This document shows, piece after piece, positions 25,261 through 33,707 of a stretch of 64,000 nt of DNA; position 1 is the stretch's first letter, and each line of letters begins with the position of its first letter. The notes under the pieces were generated by a model. The model saw only the letters and a program-made list of their open reading frames with translations, had not been told where the DNA came from and made no database searches. The position numbers and the translations under genes are program-made. The stretch comes from Paenibacillus wynnii. GTDB taxonomy: Bacteria > Bacillota > Bacilli > Paenibacillales > Paenibacillaceae. The DNA is taken from the NCBI RefSeq assembly GCF_000757885.1, contig NZ_JQCR01000001.1, positions 372,001 through 436,000 of the forward strand. Direction: 5' to 3'.

Positions 25261-25593
25261 TTGGGAGTTAACACAAGCAAAGCTAAATCCTATGAAGTGG
25301 AAGAGCATCCCTTCGAGCTTCGACATGAAGTTAGACGTTTAAACGCCAGACTCGATAAAATTGCGGATTCACTGGAAAAATCGGAGTTCAAAGATATACT
25401 GGAGAATTACACAGATCCCAGAAAACGTATCCTTACGAACTTTATGGCCGGTATTTCCAGAGGACTCGGTTTAACTCTGGGAACCTTTGTAATTCTCGGT
25501 GTACTCGGATATATCCTCAGTTTATTTCTGAATGTGCCCGTCATAGGAGAGTATCTCGGTGAACTAAAAAAATATATCGATGCTAATAATTAA
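25261..25593 (+). CDS. DUF5665-like small membrane protein
   Basis: 110 residues. The N-terminal half is charged and probably coiled coil (LRHEVRRLNARLDKIADSLEKSEF). Two C-terminal membrane helices follow (about 70-98), the DUF5665 layout. The only start near the N-terminus is a TTG at 25261 with a weak AGGGA upstream. A weaker relative of the SigB-like element (GTTTCA-N15-GGACAA, 25198-25224) lies 37 bases before it. Function unknown. Confidence 0.75.
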   Translation: MGVNTSKAKSYEVEEHPFELRHEVRRLNARLDKIADSLEKSEFKDILENYTDPRKRILTNFMAGISRGLGLTLGTFVILGVLGYILSLFLNVPVIGEYLGELKKYIDANN

Positions 25594-25625
25594 TGGCATG
25601 AATTTATAAGAGACAAATAGGAGAT

Positions 25626-25675
25626 AAAAAACTAGCAAGGATCCCCGCTATCGGAGACTTGCTAGTTTTTGTTTT
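25626..25675 (+). terminator. terminator after the DUF5665 gene
   Basis: AAAAACTAGCAAG pairs with CTTGCTAGTTTTT around an 18-base loop, with TTTTTGTTTT on the plus strand. Because of the A-rich left arm it may also end the convergent sigB transcript. Confidence 0.8.
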
Positions 25676-25733
25676 CGCTCTATTTAGGATTGCTTGTAGA
25701 TGATTCTCTTAATTCTATCTTAGGCTTGTCTGA

Positions 25734-26504
25734 TCAGTAAGCGGAGTTGGACATAATCTGCTTCAGCTTCTCTGTAGCCCGCTTCTGAATTCTGGATACA
25801 CTCATTTGGGAGACACCAAGCTTCTGCGCAATCGCCCTCTGGGACTGTCCATCTTGGAAAGCCAGCAGCAGCACCTGTTGCTCCTGCTCTTTGAGCTGTC
25901 CCAACGCTTGCTGTAGGTCCATTCGTTTCTCAACGGTCTCGTAATCATTAGCATCCGAGCTGATAAGCTCACCCAGCGTGGCCCCTGTCTCTTCCTGTGA
26001 AAGCGGAGAATCAAGAGATACGTAATGATAGCATTCACGCCCCGCCAATACTTCTACAGTTTCCTCTACAGATAAATCAAGGTACTTGGCAATTTCCTTA
26101 ACGTCAGGTGAGCGTTCCAGTCTTATTGTCAATTCATCAATGGCATGCTGGACTAATGCGCCCTTTTCCTTAATTCGTCTTGGAACCTGAATATACCAGG
26201 ATTTATCACGCAGGAAATTTTTCATGTGACCAATCATACTTTTCATAGCATAAGGCTCGAAAGGAATTCCCATGCTAATATCATACTGTTTTAATAAACG
26301 GATAAGAGCCATTTGGCCTACCTGATACAAATCCTCATATAAATCCGGTCGGTTGCGGGCAATCTTACCTGCAGCCATCTTGACCATGGGCTCATATTTA
26401 CGGATAAGTACGGTGGCAATTTCATTATCTAGTGTTTGCTGGTATTCCCAGATTAGGCTTACTGCCTCGTTCATGGACTCGGGGGGAGTCACGTTTTCAT
26501 TCAT
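25734..26504 (-). CDS. sigB: general-stress sigma factor SigB
   Basis: 256 residues of the SigB/SigF/SigG group. Region 2 is visible in RNRPDLYEDLYQVGQMALIRLLKQYD and the YAMKSMIGHMKNFLRDKSW stretch, region 3 around IQVPRRIKEKGALVQHAIDEL, and the region 4.2 helix-turn-helix in SQRAIAQKLGVSQMSVSRIQKRATEKL. It overlaps the end of rsbW by four bases (ATGA), the usual coupling of a sigma factor and its antagonist. SigF or SigG are alternatives by sequence, but the rsbV-rsbW context and the stress genes nearby favour SigB. Confidence 0.88.
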   Translation of the reverse strand: MNENVTPPESMNEAVSLIWEYQQTLDNEIATVLIRKYEPMVKMAAGKIARNRPDLYEDLYQVGQMALIRLLKQYDISMGIPFEPYAMKSMIGHMKNFLRDKSWYIQVPRRIKEKGALVQHAIDELTIRLERSPDVKEIAKYLDLSVEETVEVLAGRECYHYVSLDSPLSQEETGATLGELISSDANDYETVEKRMDLQQALGQLKEQEQQVLLLAFQDGQSQRAIAQKLGVSQMSVSRIQKRATEKLKQIMSNSAY

Positions 26505-26953
26505 ACTTTCTCCTCGCTAAAATTAAGCCGCTTAGTCAAGGTTACTACTGTCCCTCTCCCAGCTTCACTTACTACACTAACGTCATCCATAAGAGCTTGC
26601 ATCAAGTAGAAGCCTAAGCCGCCTACCTGAACATCACTCAGCTCTTTGTCATGGAGCGTCATGCGTTCTCCCTGCGAATCCAAGCTATCAAAGCTCTCCC
26701 CCTCATCTTTGACCGTAATGGACAAGGCACTATCTCCTACTTCAAAGATCACGTCAACCATACCGTCTTTCTGCCCATACGCATACAGTACAGAGTTATT
26801 ACAGGCTTCCGATACTGCCACCTTCATATCTTCAATGTCTTCATAGGTAAAACCCATCTTTGAAGCAATTCCATATAAATTCAATCTCACAATATCAACA
26901 TAGTCAGCGCTAGCTGGCAGCTGAAGCATTACTTTTTGCACATCATCACTCAT
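26501..26953 (-). CDS. rsbW: anti-sigma-B factor and serine kinase RsbW
   Basis: 150 residues of the GHKL ATPase fold. The N-box is AVSEACNNSVLYAYG, G1 is VKDEGESFD and G2 is VQVGGLGFYLMQALMD. RsbW binds SigB and blocks it, and phosphorylates RsbV on a serine. The gene lies 18 bases after rsbV and overlaps sigB, so the three are one operon. Confidence 0.92.
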   Translation of the reverse strand: MSDDVQKVMLQLPASADYVDIVRLNLYGIASKMGFTYEDIEDMKVAVSEACNNSVLYAYGQKDGMVDVIFEVGDSALSITVKDEGESFDSLDSQGERMTLHDKELSDVQVGGLGFYLMQALMDDVSVVSEAGRGTVVTLTKRLNFSEEKV

Positions 26954-26971
26954 CCTTAGCTCGATCCTTTC

Positions 26972-27310
26972 CTAGTGGGAGTTCTCTTGGGGGGCAAAAA
27001 ATTTAGCAATGCCTGTCATATCAAATAGTTTCTGTATTTGCGACGGAACTTCTACCACACTAAATTTAACATCCATCCCATGTCTTGCTTTCAAAATCGA
27101 CAGTAAAATACCAATGCCTGTGCTATCGATATATTTTAGCTCTTTAAGGTTAATAACGAGGTCCAACCCCGCATCATCCACCAGTGGTTCCATAATCAAC
27201 CGGAAATCGGGGGCAACCGATAAATCCAATTCGCCCGTTAGAAAAACGGTACATACATTTTCAACCGTTTCGGTCACTGCTTGAAACTTTTCGTTTTTAT
27301 GTGTATTCAT
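26972..27310 (-). CDS. rsbV: anti-sigma factor antagonist RsbV
   Basis: 112 residues, a STAS-domain protein. The phosphorylated Ser is Ser63 in LKYIDSTGIGILLS. When dephosphorylated it binds RsbW and frees SigB. The frame is open to a GTG at 27379, but the ATG at 27310 has GGAGAG seven bases upstream. The extended version would also overlap the SigB-like promoter, so the inner start is preferred. Its PP2C partner is probably the REC-PP2C protein at 33708-34871. Confidence 0.92.
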   Translation of the reverse strand: MNTHKNEKFQAVTETVENVCTVFLTGELDLSVAPDFRLIMEPLVDDAGLDLVINLKELKYIDSTGIGILLSILKARHGMDVKFSVVEVPSQIQKLFDMTGIAKFFAPQENSH

Positions 27311-27346
27311 AGACAATCTCTCCTGATTAAATGTTTTCTTTACCAA

Positions 27347-27372
27347 TAACCCTAATGTCATACCCTTGAAAC
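27347..27372 (-). promoter_or_regulatory. SigB-like autoregulatory promoter of rsbV-rsbW-sigB
   Basis: On the minus strand GTTTCA (27372-27367), 14 bases, GGGTTA (27352-27347), ending 37 bases before the rsbV start. The -10 is close to the B. subtilis SigB GGGTAT. It lies in the gap between the second hybrid kinase and rsbV, so the three-gene core can be induced apart from the sensors. Confidence 0.6.
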
Positions 27373-27396
27373 AATTCACAAGTTGGTAAATACTGT

Positions 27397-29067
27397 TTAG
27401 GCATGATGCTTGGACGAAGTTCGGTCGAAAAAAAGAGGCTCATTGTTCGAAAAACGTATTAATATCTGTCTTAAACTGCTCATTTTAAGAGGCTTGCTAA
27501 TATAATCATTCATGCCCGAGGCCAGACAGCGATTCTGGATACCCTCCATAATATTGGCAGTCATTGCGATGATAATAGCTTTCTCGGATGAAAGACCATT
27601 TTCGCTGCGTATTTGAGCCGTTGCATCCAAACCATCCATAATGGGCATTTGAACGTCCATAAATATGAATTCATATGGATAGGAATAAGCAAGTTCCACA
27701 GCTTGTCTGCCGTCTTCAGCAGTATCTGCCTGGAAGCCTAGCTTGTGGAGCATACTGACCAACAGCTTCTGATTAATGGGATGATCATCAACCACCAATA
27801 CCTTGGCTCTGTTCTCTCTGGGTTGAATCGTACCCCCAACCTCTTCCTCCTTGTCAATCAGACGGTTTACTTCTTCTGGCACTGAAGCCTGAATTGTAAA
27901 AACAAACGTTGTTCCTTTTTCCTCCATGGATTCTACTCGGATGTCCCCGCCCATCATTCCAACAAGGGATTTGCAGATGGCCAGTCCAAGACCTGTGCCT
28001 CCATATTTGCGAGTCATGGAAGAATCTAACTGAGAGAATGGTTTGAATAATCGATGACGCTTATCCGGAGATATCCCTATTCCGGTATCCTTTATCGTAA
28101 ATTCAAGGATAATTCTATTATCTGATGTTTCTATAATAGAAGCAACTAAGTATACGCCACCTTGGTTCGTAAACTTAATTGCATTAGAGACCAAATTAAT
28201 AAGCACTTGACGCAAACGGGCCATATCACCGTATAAAAGAGCCGGTAATTTCTGATCAATAAAGTAAGCCAGCTCAAGATTTTTCTTGCCTGCTTCTATT
28301 GAAAAGAGAGTAAACACTTCCTGAATACAGGATTGAAGCTCGAACAGCTGCTGTTCCATTTCCATTTTGCCGGATTCCATCTTCGTAAAATCAAGGATAT
28401 CATTAATAACCGTAACGAGTGAATCTGCGCTCTTACGGATAATATCTGCGTACTCCTGCTGCTCAGGGGCTAGTTCTGTCTCCATAAGTAAATCGATCAT
28501 TCCCACTACACCGTTCATCGGCGTACGGATTTCATGACTCATCATGGCCAGAAATTCGGTTTTAGCTTTTGCGGCAATATCCGCTTCTTCTTTCGCTTTA
28601 ATAAGCTCCGCATTGATTCTCTCCAGCTCCTGTGTCTTTTGCTGCAAGAGCATAGATTGATTCTGGTGCATTTTATTCGTCAAATACATCTCCACAAATC
28701 CTTCAATCTTGGATTTAAGAATTTGTGGAATAAACGGCTTTACCATATAGTCAATAGCACCGGCAGAATAACCGGCAAACAGATGCTCCGCTTCTTTGCT
28801 ATTGGCCGAAATAAAGATAATCGGAATATTCCTTGTCTTCTCTCTGGCCTTAATCAATCGGGCGGTCTCAATTCCATCCATCCCCGGCATTTGCACATCC
28901 AATACAATCACCGCGAATTCATATCTTAACAAACACCTCAGTGCTTCTTCACCGGAGTTCGCTTTCACAAGTCTATATTGCTGACTCTCAAGCACCGCCT
29001 CCAGTGCCAGCAAATTTTCAGGACGGTCGTCAACAAGCAGTATATGAATCGGTTCGCGAAACCCCAT
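27397..29067 (-). CDS. cytoplasmic hybrid kinase REC-HisKA-HATPase-REC
   Basis: 556 residues without membrane segments. The N-terminal receiver has Asp57 and Lys110. A coiled coil (130-170) leads to HisKA with His178 in [11 protein letters not shown]. The ATPase domain has the N-box Asn295 region [15 protein letters not shown] and GGTGLGL. The C-terminal receiver has Asp471 and Lys525. AGGAGG is five bases before the ATG. It sits between a CheR-like gene (18 bases upstream) and rsbV, so it is probably a second input to the SigB switch. The front receiver suggests that it takes phosphate from, or is gated by, another kinase. Confidence 0.9.
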   Translation of the reverse strand: MGFREPIHILLVDDRPENLLALEAVLESQQYRLVKANSGEEALRCLLRYEFAVIVLDVQMPGMDGIETARLIKAREKTRNIPIIFISANSKEAEHLFAGYSAGAIDYMVKPFIPQILKSKIEGFVEMYLTNKMHQNQSMLLQQKTQELERINAELIKAKEEADIAAKAKTEFLAMMSHEIRTPMNGVVGMIDLLMETELAPEQQEYADIIRKSADSLVTVINDILDFTKMESGKMEMEQQLFELQSCIQEVFTLFSIEAGKKNLELAYFIDQKLPALLYGDMARLRQVLINLVSNAIKFTNQGGVYLVASIIETSDNRIILEFTIKDTGIGISPDKRHRLFKPFSQLDSSMTRKYGGTGLGLAICKSLVGMMGGDIRVESMEEKGTTFVFTIQASVPEEVNRLIDKEEEVGGTIQPRENRAKVLVVDDHPINQKLLVSMLHKLGFQADTAEDGRQAVELAYSYPYEFIFMDVQMPIMDGLDATAQIRSENGLSSEKAIIIAMTANIMEGIQNRCLASGMNDYISKPLKMSSLRQILIRFSNNEPLFFDRTSSKHHA

Positions 29068-29085
29068 AAGATCCTCCTAAGCACT

Positions 29086-29955
29086 CTAATTTACTTTACG
29101 ATAAATTTTCTCTACCCTGTCTAAGGCCTCGTAGCTATCACTATATTTGGTGAAGTGAATGGACTCCTTAGAACCCAACACCAGAACTCCAAATCTGCTC
29201 AAGCTCTCATTGAATAAGCCATGAACGTTATCCCGGAGTTCATCATTGAAATAAATCATTACATTACGGCAAAAAATAACATTAAACTCATTAAAAGAGG
29301 TGTCTGTAGCTAAATTATGCTCGGCAAATATAATGTTCTTCCGTAAATAAGGCTGAAGAATAACCGAGTTGTATTTAGCGGAGTAATATTCTGAAAAAGC
29401 GCGGGTCCCCCCCGCTTCTAAATAATTCTTGGTGTACTGCTTCATCTTACTGATCTCATATACACCTTCTTTAGCTTGCTGCAATGAACGGTTATTCATG
29501 TCTGTGGCATAGATTCGCGCCTTGTCATAAAGACCTTCCTCATGCAGCAGGATAGCCATAGAATATACCTCTTCCCCCGTTGAGCACCCGGCATGCCAAA
29601 TCCGGATGTAGGGGTAGGTACGTAATAGAGGAATTACCTTCTGGCGGAAGGTTAAGAATAGTCCCGGATCTCTGAACATCTCCGTAACCGGGATGGACAA
29701 GCTATAGATAAGGCGTTCGAAACACGCCCGGTCATGCAATACCTTCTCCTGCAATGCGGATATGCTGGGTACATTCTCAGAATGAACATGATGCCAAATC
29801 CGCCGCTTCAAAGAAGGCAGCGCATAATTTCTGAAGTCATATCCATAGAGGCGGTATACGCCTTCCAGAAGCAGCTCGATTTCTATAATTTCCAATTCAT
29901 TTTTACCTGTCGTCATAGCGAATTCCTTCTCATATTCGCGCTCCATTGCCTTCAT
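29086..29955 (-). CDS. CheR-type methyltransferase, RsbM-like
   Basis: 289 residues. An N-terminal helical CheR domain is followed by a SAM-binding domain with SIPVTEMFRDP (88-98), IWHAGCSTGEEVYSMAI (119-135, motif I) and FCRNVMIYF (228-236), the CheR signature. In chemotaxis CheR methylates receptors, but no chemotaxis genes adjoin it. Its place after a large hybrid kinase matches B. cereus RsbM, which methylates the SigB-activating kinase RsbK and dampens it. The candidate target is the 1220-residue kinase 81 bases upstream. Confidence 0.85.
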   Translation of the reverse strand: MKAMEREYEKEFAMTTGKNELEIIEIELLLEGVYRLYGYDFRNYALPSLKRRIWHHVHSENVPSISALQEKVLHDRACFERLIYSLSIPVTEMFRDPGLFLTFRQKVIPLLRTYPYIRIWHAGCSTGEEVYSMAILLHEEGLYDKARIYATDMNNRSLQQAKEGVYEISKMKQYTKNYLEAGGTRAFSEYYSAKYNSVILQPYLRKNIIFAEHNLATDTSFNEFNVIFCRNVMIYFNDELRDNVHGLFNESLSRFGVLVLGSKESIHFTKYSDSYEALDRVEKIYRKVN

Positions 29956-30036
29956 AGTTATCCCGGCTCCCTTAATATTGCGTTATTCCGGACTGGCTGA
30001 AAGTAGATCTGTAAACCTATTACCCCAAAATGAGCA

Positions 30037-33000
30037 TTACGAATACAACCAAACACGCATTAGTGAAAGAAGCTGATCGGTAGCAATTGGTTTCTTCATA
30101 TAATCCGATACTCCAGCCTCAATACACTTGATCCGATCCTCTTTCATCGCCTTGGCCGTAAGGGCAATAATTGGCAGCTTCGCAAACTGAGGCATTTGAC
30201 GAATTCTGCGAGTAGCCTCGTATCCGTCCATTTCCGGCATCATCATATCCATCAAGATCAGATCAAAGTCATCCTGCTCCGCGAGGATATCCAGAGCTTC
30301 TCTCCCGTTTTCAGCAAATATAACTTCCATATGATATTCTTCCAGTACGCTGGATAACGCGAATACATTACGGATATCATCATCTACGAGCAATATTTTC
30401 TTTCCGTCGAACAGTTCTTCTTTATTATGGAGCTTTTGCAGGATCCTACGCTTATCTTCCGGAAGATTCGCCTCAACCCTGTGCAGGAAAAGGGTTGTTT
30501 CATCGAGCAATCGTTCCGGTGAACGTACATCCTTTATGATAATCGACTCCGCATATTTACGAAGCTTGGTCTCTTCCTTGCTGTCCAAGTCTTTACCAGT
30601 ATAAATAATGATCGGTAAATCATTTAGTTCTTCGTCATCTCGGATCTGATCCAGCAAATCAAAGCCGTTCATATCGCTCAGCATCAAATCAAGAACCATA
30701 CAGTCATATCTTTGCTTATGAAGTTCTTGGAGCGCCTCCGCCCCGGTAGAAACCGCAGTAATCTCAACATCATCATGCCCGATTAACTCTGTGATGGAAC
30801 GTCGTTGATTCTCATCATCCTCAACAATTAGAAGATGCTTCAAGGTACTGGAAGTATAGTTCTCAATAGCTGAGAATGCCCGTTCCAGCGCTTCCCTTGA
30901 TGCCGGCTTTCTGATATAGGCCATGGCCCCCATCATAAGCCCCTGCTTAACTTCATCATTGACCGAAATGACATGAACAGGAATATGTCGTGTTTGTGAA
31001 GACCCTTTCAGTTCCCTCAGAATGGCCCAACCATCTATGACCGGCAGCTGAATATCCAGAATAATAGCATCCGGCAAATAAGTTTTAGCCATCTGCAGTC
31101 CGGTGTCCCCCTGAAGGGCTACCAGCCCCTTGTATCCCCGTCCACGAGCCATACCCAGCAATATTTTTGCAAAGCTGGCATCATCCTCAATCACAAGCAA
31201 TACTTTATCATCTGAATTCAATAGCTCACGATCATCCTCTATAACCGTCTTCACCTGATTTACAGAATTTGAGGAAGTCTGATTGTAAGCACCCACCAGC
31301 CCTACTAGGGACTCTGCTTCTCTCGCTGCGGCAGCCTCAACAGCACTCGGCTGTAAGTTGTATTCCCCGTCAATCGGTATATAGAAAGTAAATACACTGC
31401 CTTGGCCTTCACGTGAATCAAGCTCAATGGCTCCCCCTAATAGGCGGGCTAACTCACGGCTGATGGACAAGCCAAGTCCAGTTCCACCGTATTTTCGGCT
31501 GGTGGTTCCATCAACCTGTTGAAAGGCTTCAAATACAAGATCCGTCTTGTCAGCCGGAATCCCGATACCGCTGTCCTTCACAGCAAGAGCAACATACTCC
31601 TTATCCCGCGGCAAATAGAGAGGGAGAGCATCATTTTTCGCCCTGCTGACATCGAATTCTACAAATCCCTCACTTGTAAATTTGAATGCATTAGACAACA
31701 AATTACGCAAGATCTGCTTCAGGCGGTGACTGTCAGTGACAATGTTATCCGGCAGCGGCTCGTCAAATGAAATACGCAGTGACAAACCCTTTTTAACCGC
31801 TTGAGGGCCAAAGTTCTGTTTCACGAAGCTCTTTAGATCAACCATCTTCACGGAATCTCTACTCAGCTCCATCTTTCCGGCATCCACTTTGGATAGGTCA
31901 AGGATCTCATCAATCATTTTGAGCAAATCTGCACCAGACATATATATAGTGTTCGCGAATTCAACCTGCTTTTCGGTCAAATTGCCATCCTTGTTTTCAG
32001 TTAAAAGTTGGGACAAAATAAGTAAGCTGTTAAGAGGAGTCCGTAACTCATGGGACATATTCGCTAAGAATTCCGATTTGTACTTACTGGTTATAGATAA
32101 TTGCAAGGCTTGTTTTTCAAGTTGACTGCGCGCACCTTCAATCTCATCCTTCTTCTCTTCGACCTCCTTAACCTGGGTCTCGAGTGCCTGGGTCTTGGTG
32201 ATCAGTTCACCGTTATAATGCTCCAGTTCTTCTTGCTGCCGCTGCAGCAGATCTTCAGAACGTCTGAGAGCATTCGTCTGTTCCTCCAGATTTTCATTGG
32301 AACGGCGGAGTTCTTCCTGCTGCGTTAGCAATTCTTCCGACTGGCACTGCAGTTCTTCTGTGAGGGCTTGAGACTCACGCAACAACTCCTTGACCACTAG
32401 GCTGCGGCTTACATTGTTAAGAATTACAACCAGATTAACAGCAAGCTGCCTCAGAAGTTCGTTATGCAGCCCCGTAAAGGGTTTAAATGAGGCGAATTCA
32501 ATGACTCCAAGGATGTCGTCCTCAAATAGAAGCGGATAAATGGCTATATGGTTAGGCCGGGACTCTCCAAGCCCGGAAGAGACCTTCAAATAGTTATCCG
32601 GAGAAGACTCTAGCTTAATAGGCGTCTTGTTCAACGCACTCTGCCCCACAAGCCCTTGTCCGATTTCAAAGCTCTCCTTGGGTGAACTAACCCCTTCATA
32701 GGCGTAAGTAGCGCTAACATTCAGCACATTGGGATTGTTGATGTCTTTTAAATATAATGCCCCAAATTGAGCTCCAAGCTCAGGGGTAAATTCATTAATA
32801 AAGGTCTGGGAAATCTCTTCAAGTGAACTCACACCGCGCAGTAGTTCAGTTACCTTTGCCACATTTGCGTTCAGCCAAGACTGATCGTTTTGTGCCTGTG
32901 CATATGCCTTTTCCATCTGCTGTTTTTCTTCCAAATCCTCTGCCATTTCTTTAAAAACACGGGCTACATCACCGATCTCATCCTTGGAGGTGACTTTAAT

Positions 33001-33699
33001 ACGACGGATAGCTCTTATCTTCCCGTTGCCGAAGCTGCTGATCATCATTGATACTACATTCAGTCCGCTTGTAATACTCGGGATAACCCATAGAATAATA
33101 CCTAGGCCCAGCAGCAGCCCTATAATCATAATCAGGGTAACCATTTGAATGGAGCCATGATAAGCCGATTTAGCGTTAGCTATCTCCTCATTTATCTCAA
33201 AGTTCTCGAAATCGGACAGGCTATTTAGGCTGGTTAACAGTTCATTTACAACAGCGTGTCCATTATTATTATGATAGGATTTTGCTTTAGCGGTTTCATT
33301 CTGATCTAACCATTCCAGGATTTTTCCCTGATATTCCAAATAATCCACACCTGCTTTTTCGATGCGCTTAATCATTTGGAATTCTTCGGAGCTTGAAACC
33401 CGTTCGTTCATCTGTTTATAATAATCACTTGCTCTTTTGGTGTTGCCCTCAATTTCATCCCTTTGTGCATTCACAGATTGTATATCTGAATTGAGCATAA
33501 TAGAGGTTAACGTACGGGCCATACTATTTACTTCTCCCCGCATGCCTGCAGAAGAACGAATCTTTTGGTAGCGCTCCTGGTAGATCGTATCCATTTGTCC
33601 ATTCATATAGTTAAGACGATTAAATCCGACTATGGTAAGGCTCAACATAATAGCCAGCATTGCACTGAAACCGATCAACAATTTGGCTCTAATCTTCAT
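30037..33699 (-). CDS. membrane hybrid histidine kinase with three receivers, RsbK-like
   Basis: 1220 residues. TM1 (8-28), an extracytoplasmic four-helix CHASE3/4HB-like sensor (30-183), TM2 (185-208), HAMP (210-262), a GAF domain (about 275-430), a long coiled coil (430-540), HisKA with His550 in MSHELRTPLNS, and HATPase (N-box Asn666/Asn670, DSGIGI, GGTGLGL). Three receivers follow with Asp882, Asp1004 and Asp1151. The second lacks the usual Lys-Pro pair (KDVRSP instead) and may be degenerate. It starts eight bases after the REC-PP2C gene. By order and domains it corresponds to B. cereus RsbK, the sensor that drives RsbY, but with two more receivers. The signal sensed is unknown. Confidence 0.9.
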   Translation of the reverse strand: MKIRAKLLIGFSAMLAIMLSLTIVGFNRLNYMNGQMDTIYQERYQKIRSSAGMRGEVNSMARTLTSIMLNSDIQSVNAQRDEIEGNTKRASDYYKQMNERVSSSEEFQMIKRIEKAGVDYLEYQGKILEWLDQNETAKAKSYHNNNGHAVVNELLTSLNSLSDFENFEINEEIANAKSAYHGSIQMVTLIMIIGLLLGLGIILWVIPSITSGLNVVSMMISSFGNGKIRAIRRIKVTSKDEIGDVARVFKEMAEDLEEKQQMEKAYAQAQNDQSWLNANVAKVTELLRGVSSLEEISQTFINEFTPELGAQFGALYLKDINNPNVLNVSATYAYEGVSSPKESFEIGQGLVGQSALNKTPIKLESSPDNYLKVSSGLGESRPNHIAIYPLLFEDDILGVIEFASFKPFTGLHNELLRQLAVNLVVILNNVSRSLVVKELLRESQALTEELQCQSEELLTQQEELRRSNENLEEQTNALRRSEDLLQRQQEELEHYNGELITKTQALETQVKEVEEKKDEIEGARSQLEKQALQLSITSKYKSEFLANMSHELRTPLNSLLILSQLLTENKDGNLTEKQVEFANTIYMSGADLLKMIDEILDLSKVDAGKMELSRDSVKMVDLKSFVKQNFGPQAVKKGLSLRISFDEPLPDNIVTDSHRLKQILRNLLSNAFKFTSEGFVEFDVSRAKNDALPLYLPRDKEYVALAVKDSGIGIPADKTDLVFEAFQQVDGTTSRKYGGTGLGLSISRELARLLGGAIELDSREGQGSVFTFYIPIDGEYNLQPSAVEAAAAREAESLVGLVGAYNQTSSNSVNQVKTVIEDDRELLNSDDKVLLVIEDDASFAKILLGMARGRGYKGLVALQGDTGLQMAKTYLPDAIILDIQLPVIDGWAILRELKGSSQTRHIPVHVISVNDEVKQGLMMGAMAYIRKPASREALERAFSAIENYTSSTLKHLLIVEDDENQRRSITELIGHDDVEITAVSTGAEALQELHKQRYDCMVLDLMLSDMNGFDLLDQIRDDEELNDLPIIIYTGKDLDSKEETKLRKYAESIIIKDVRSPERLLDETTLFLHRVEANLPEDKRRILQKLHNKEELFDGKKILLVDDDIRNVFALSSVLEEYHMEVIFAENGREALDILAEQDDFDLILMDMMMPEMDGYEATRRIRQMPQFAKLPIIALTAKAMKEDRIKCIEAGVSDYMKKPIATDQLLSLMRVWLYS

Positions 33700-33707
33700 T
33701 CCTTATC

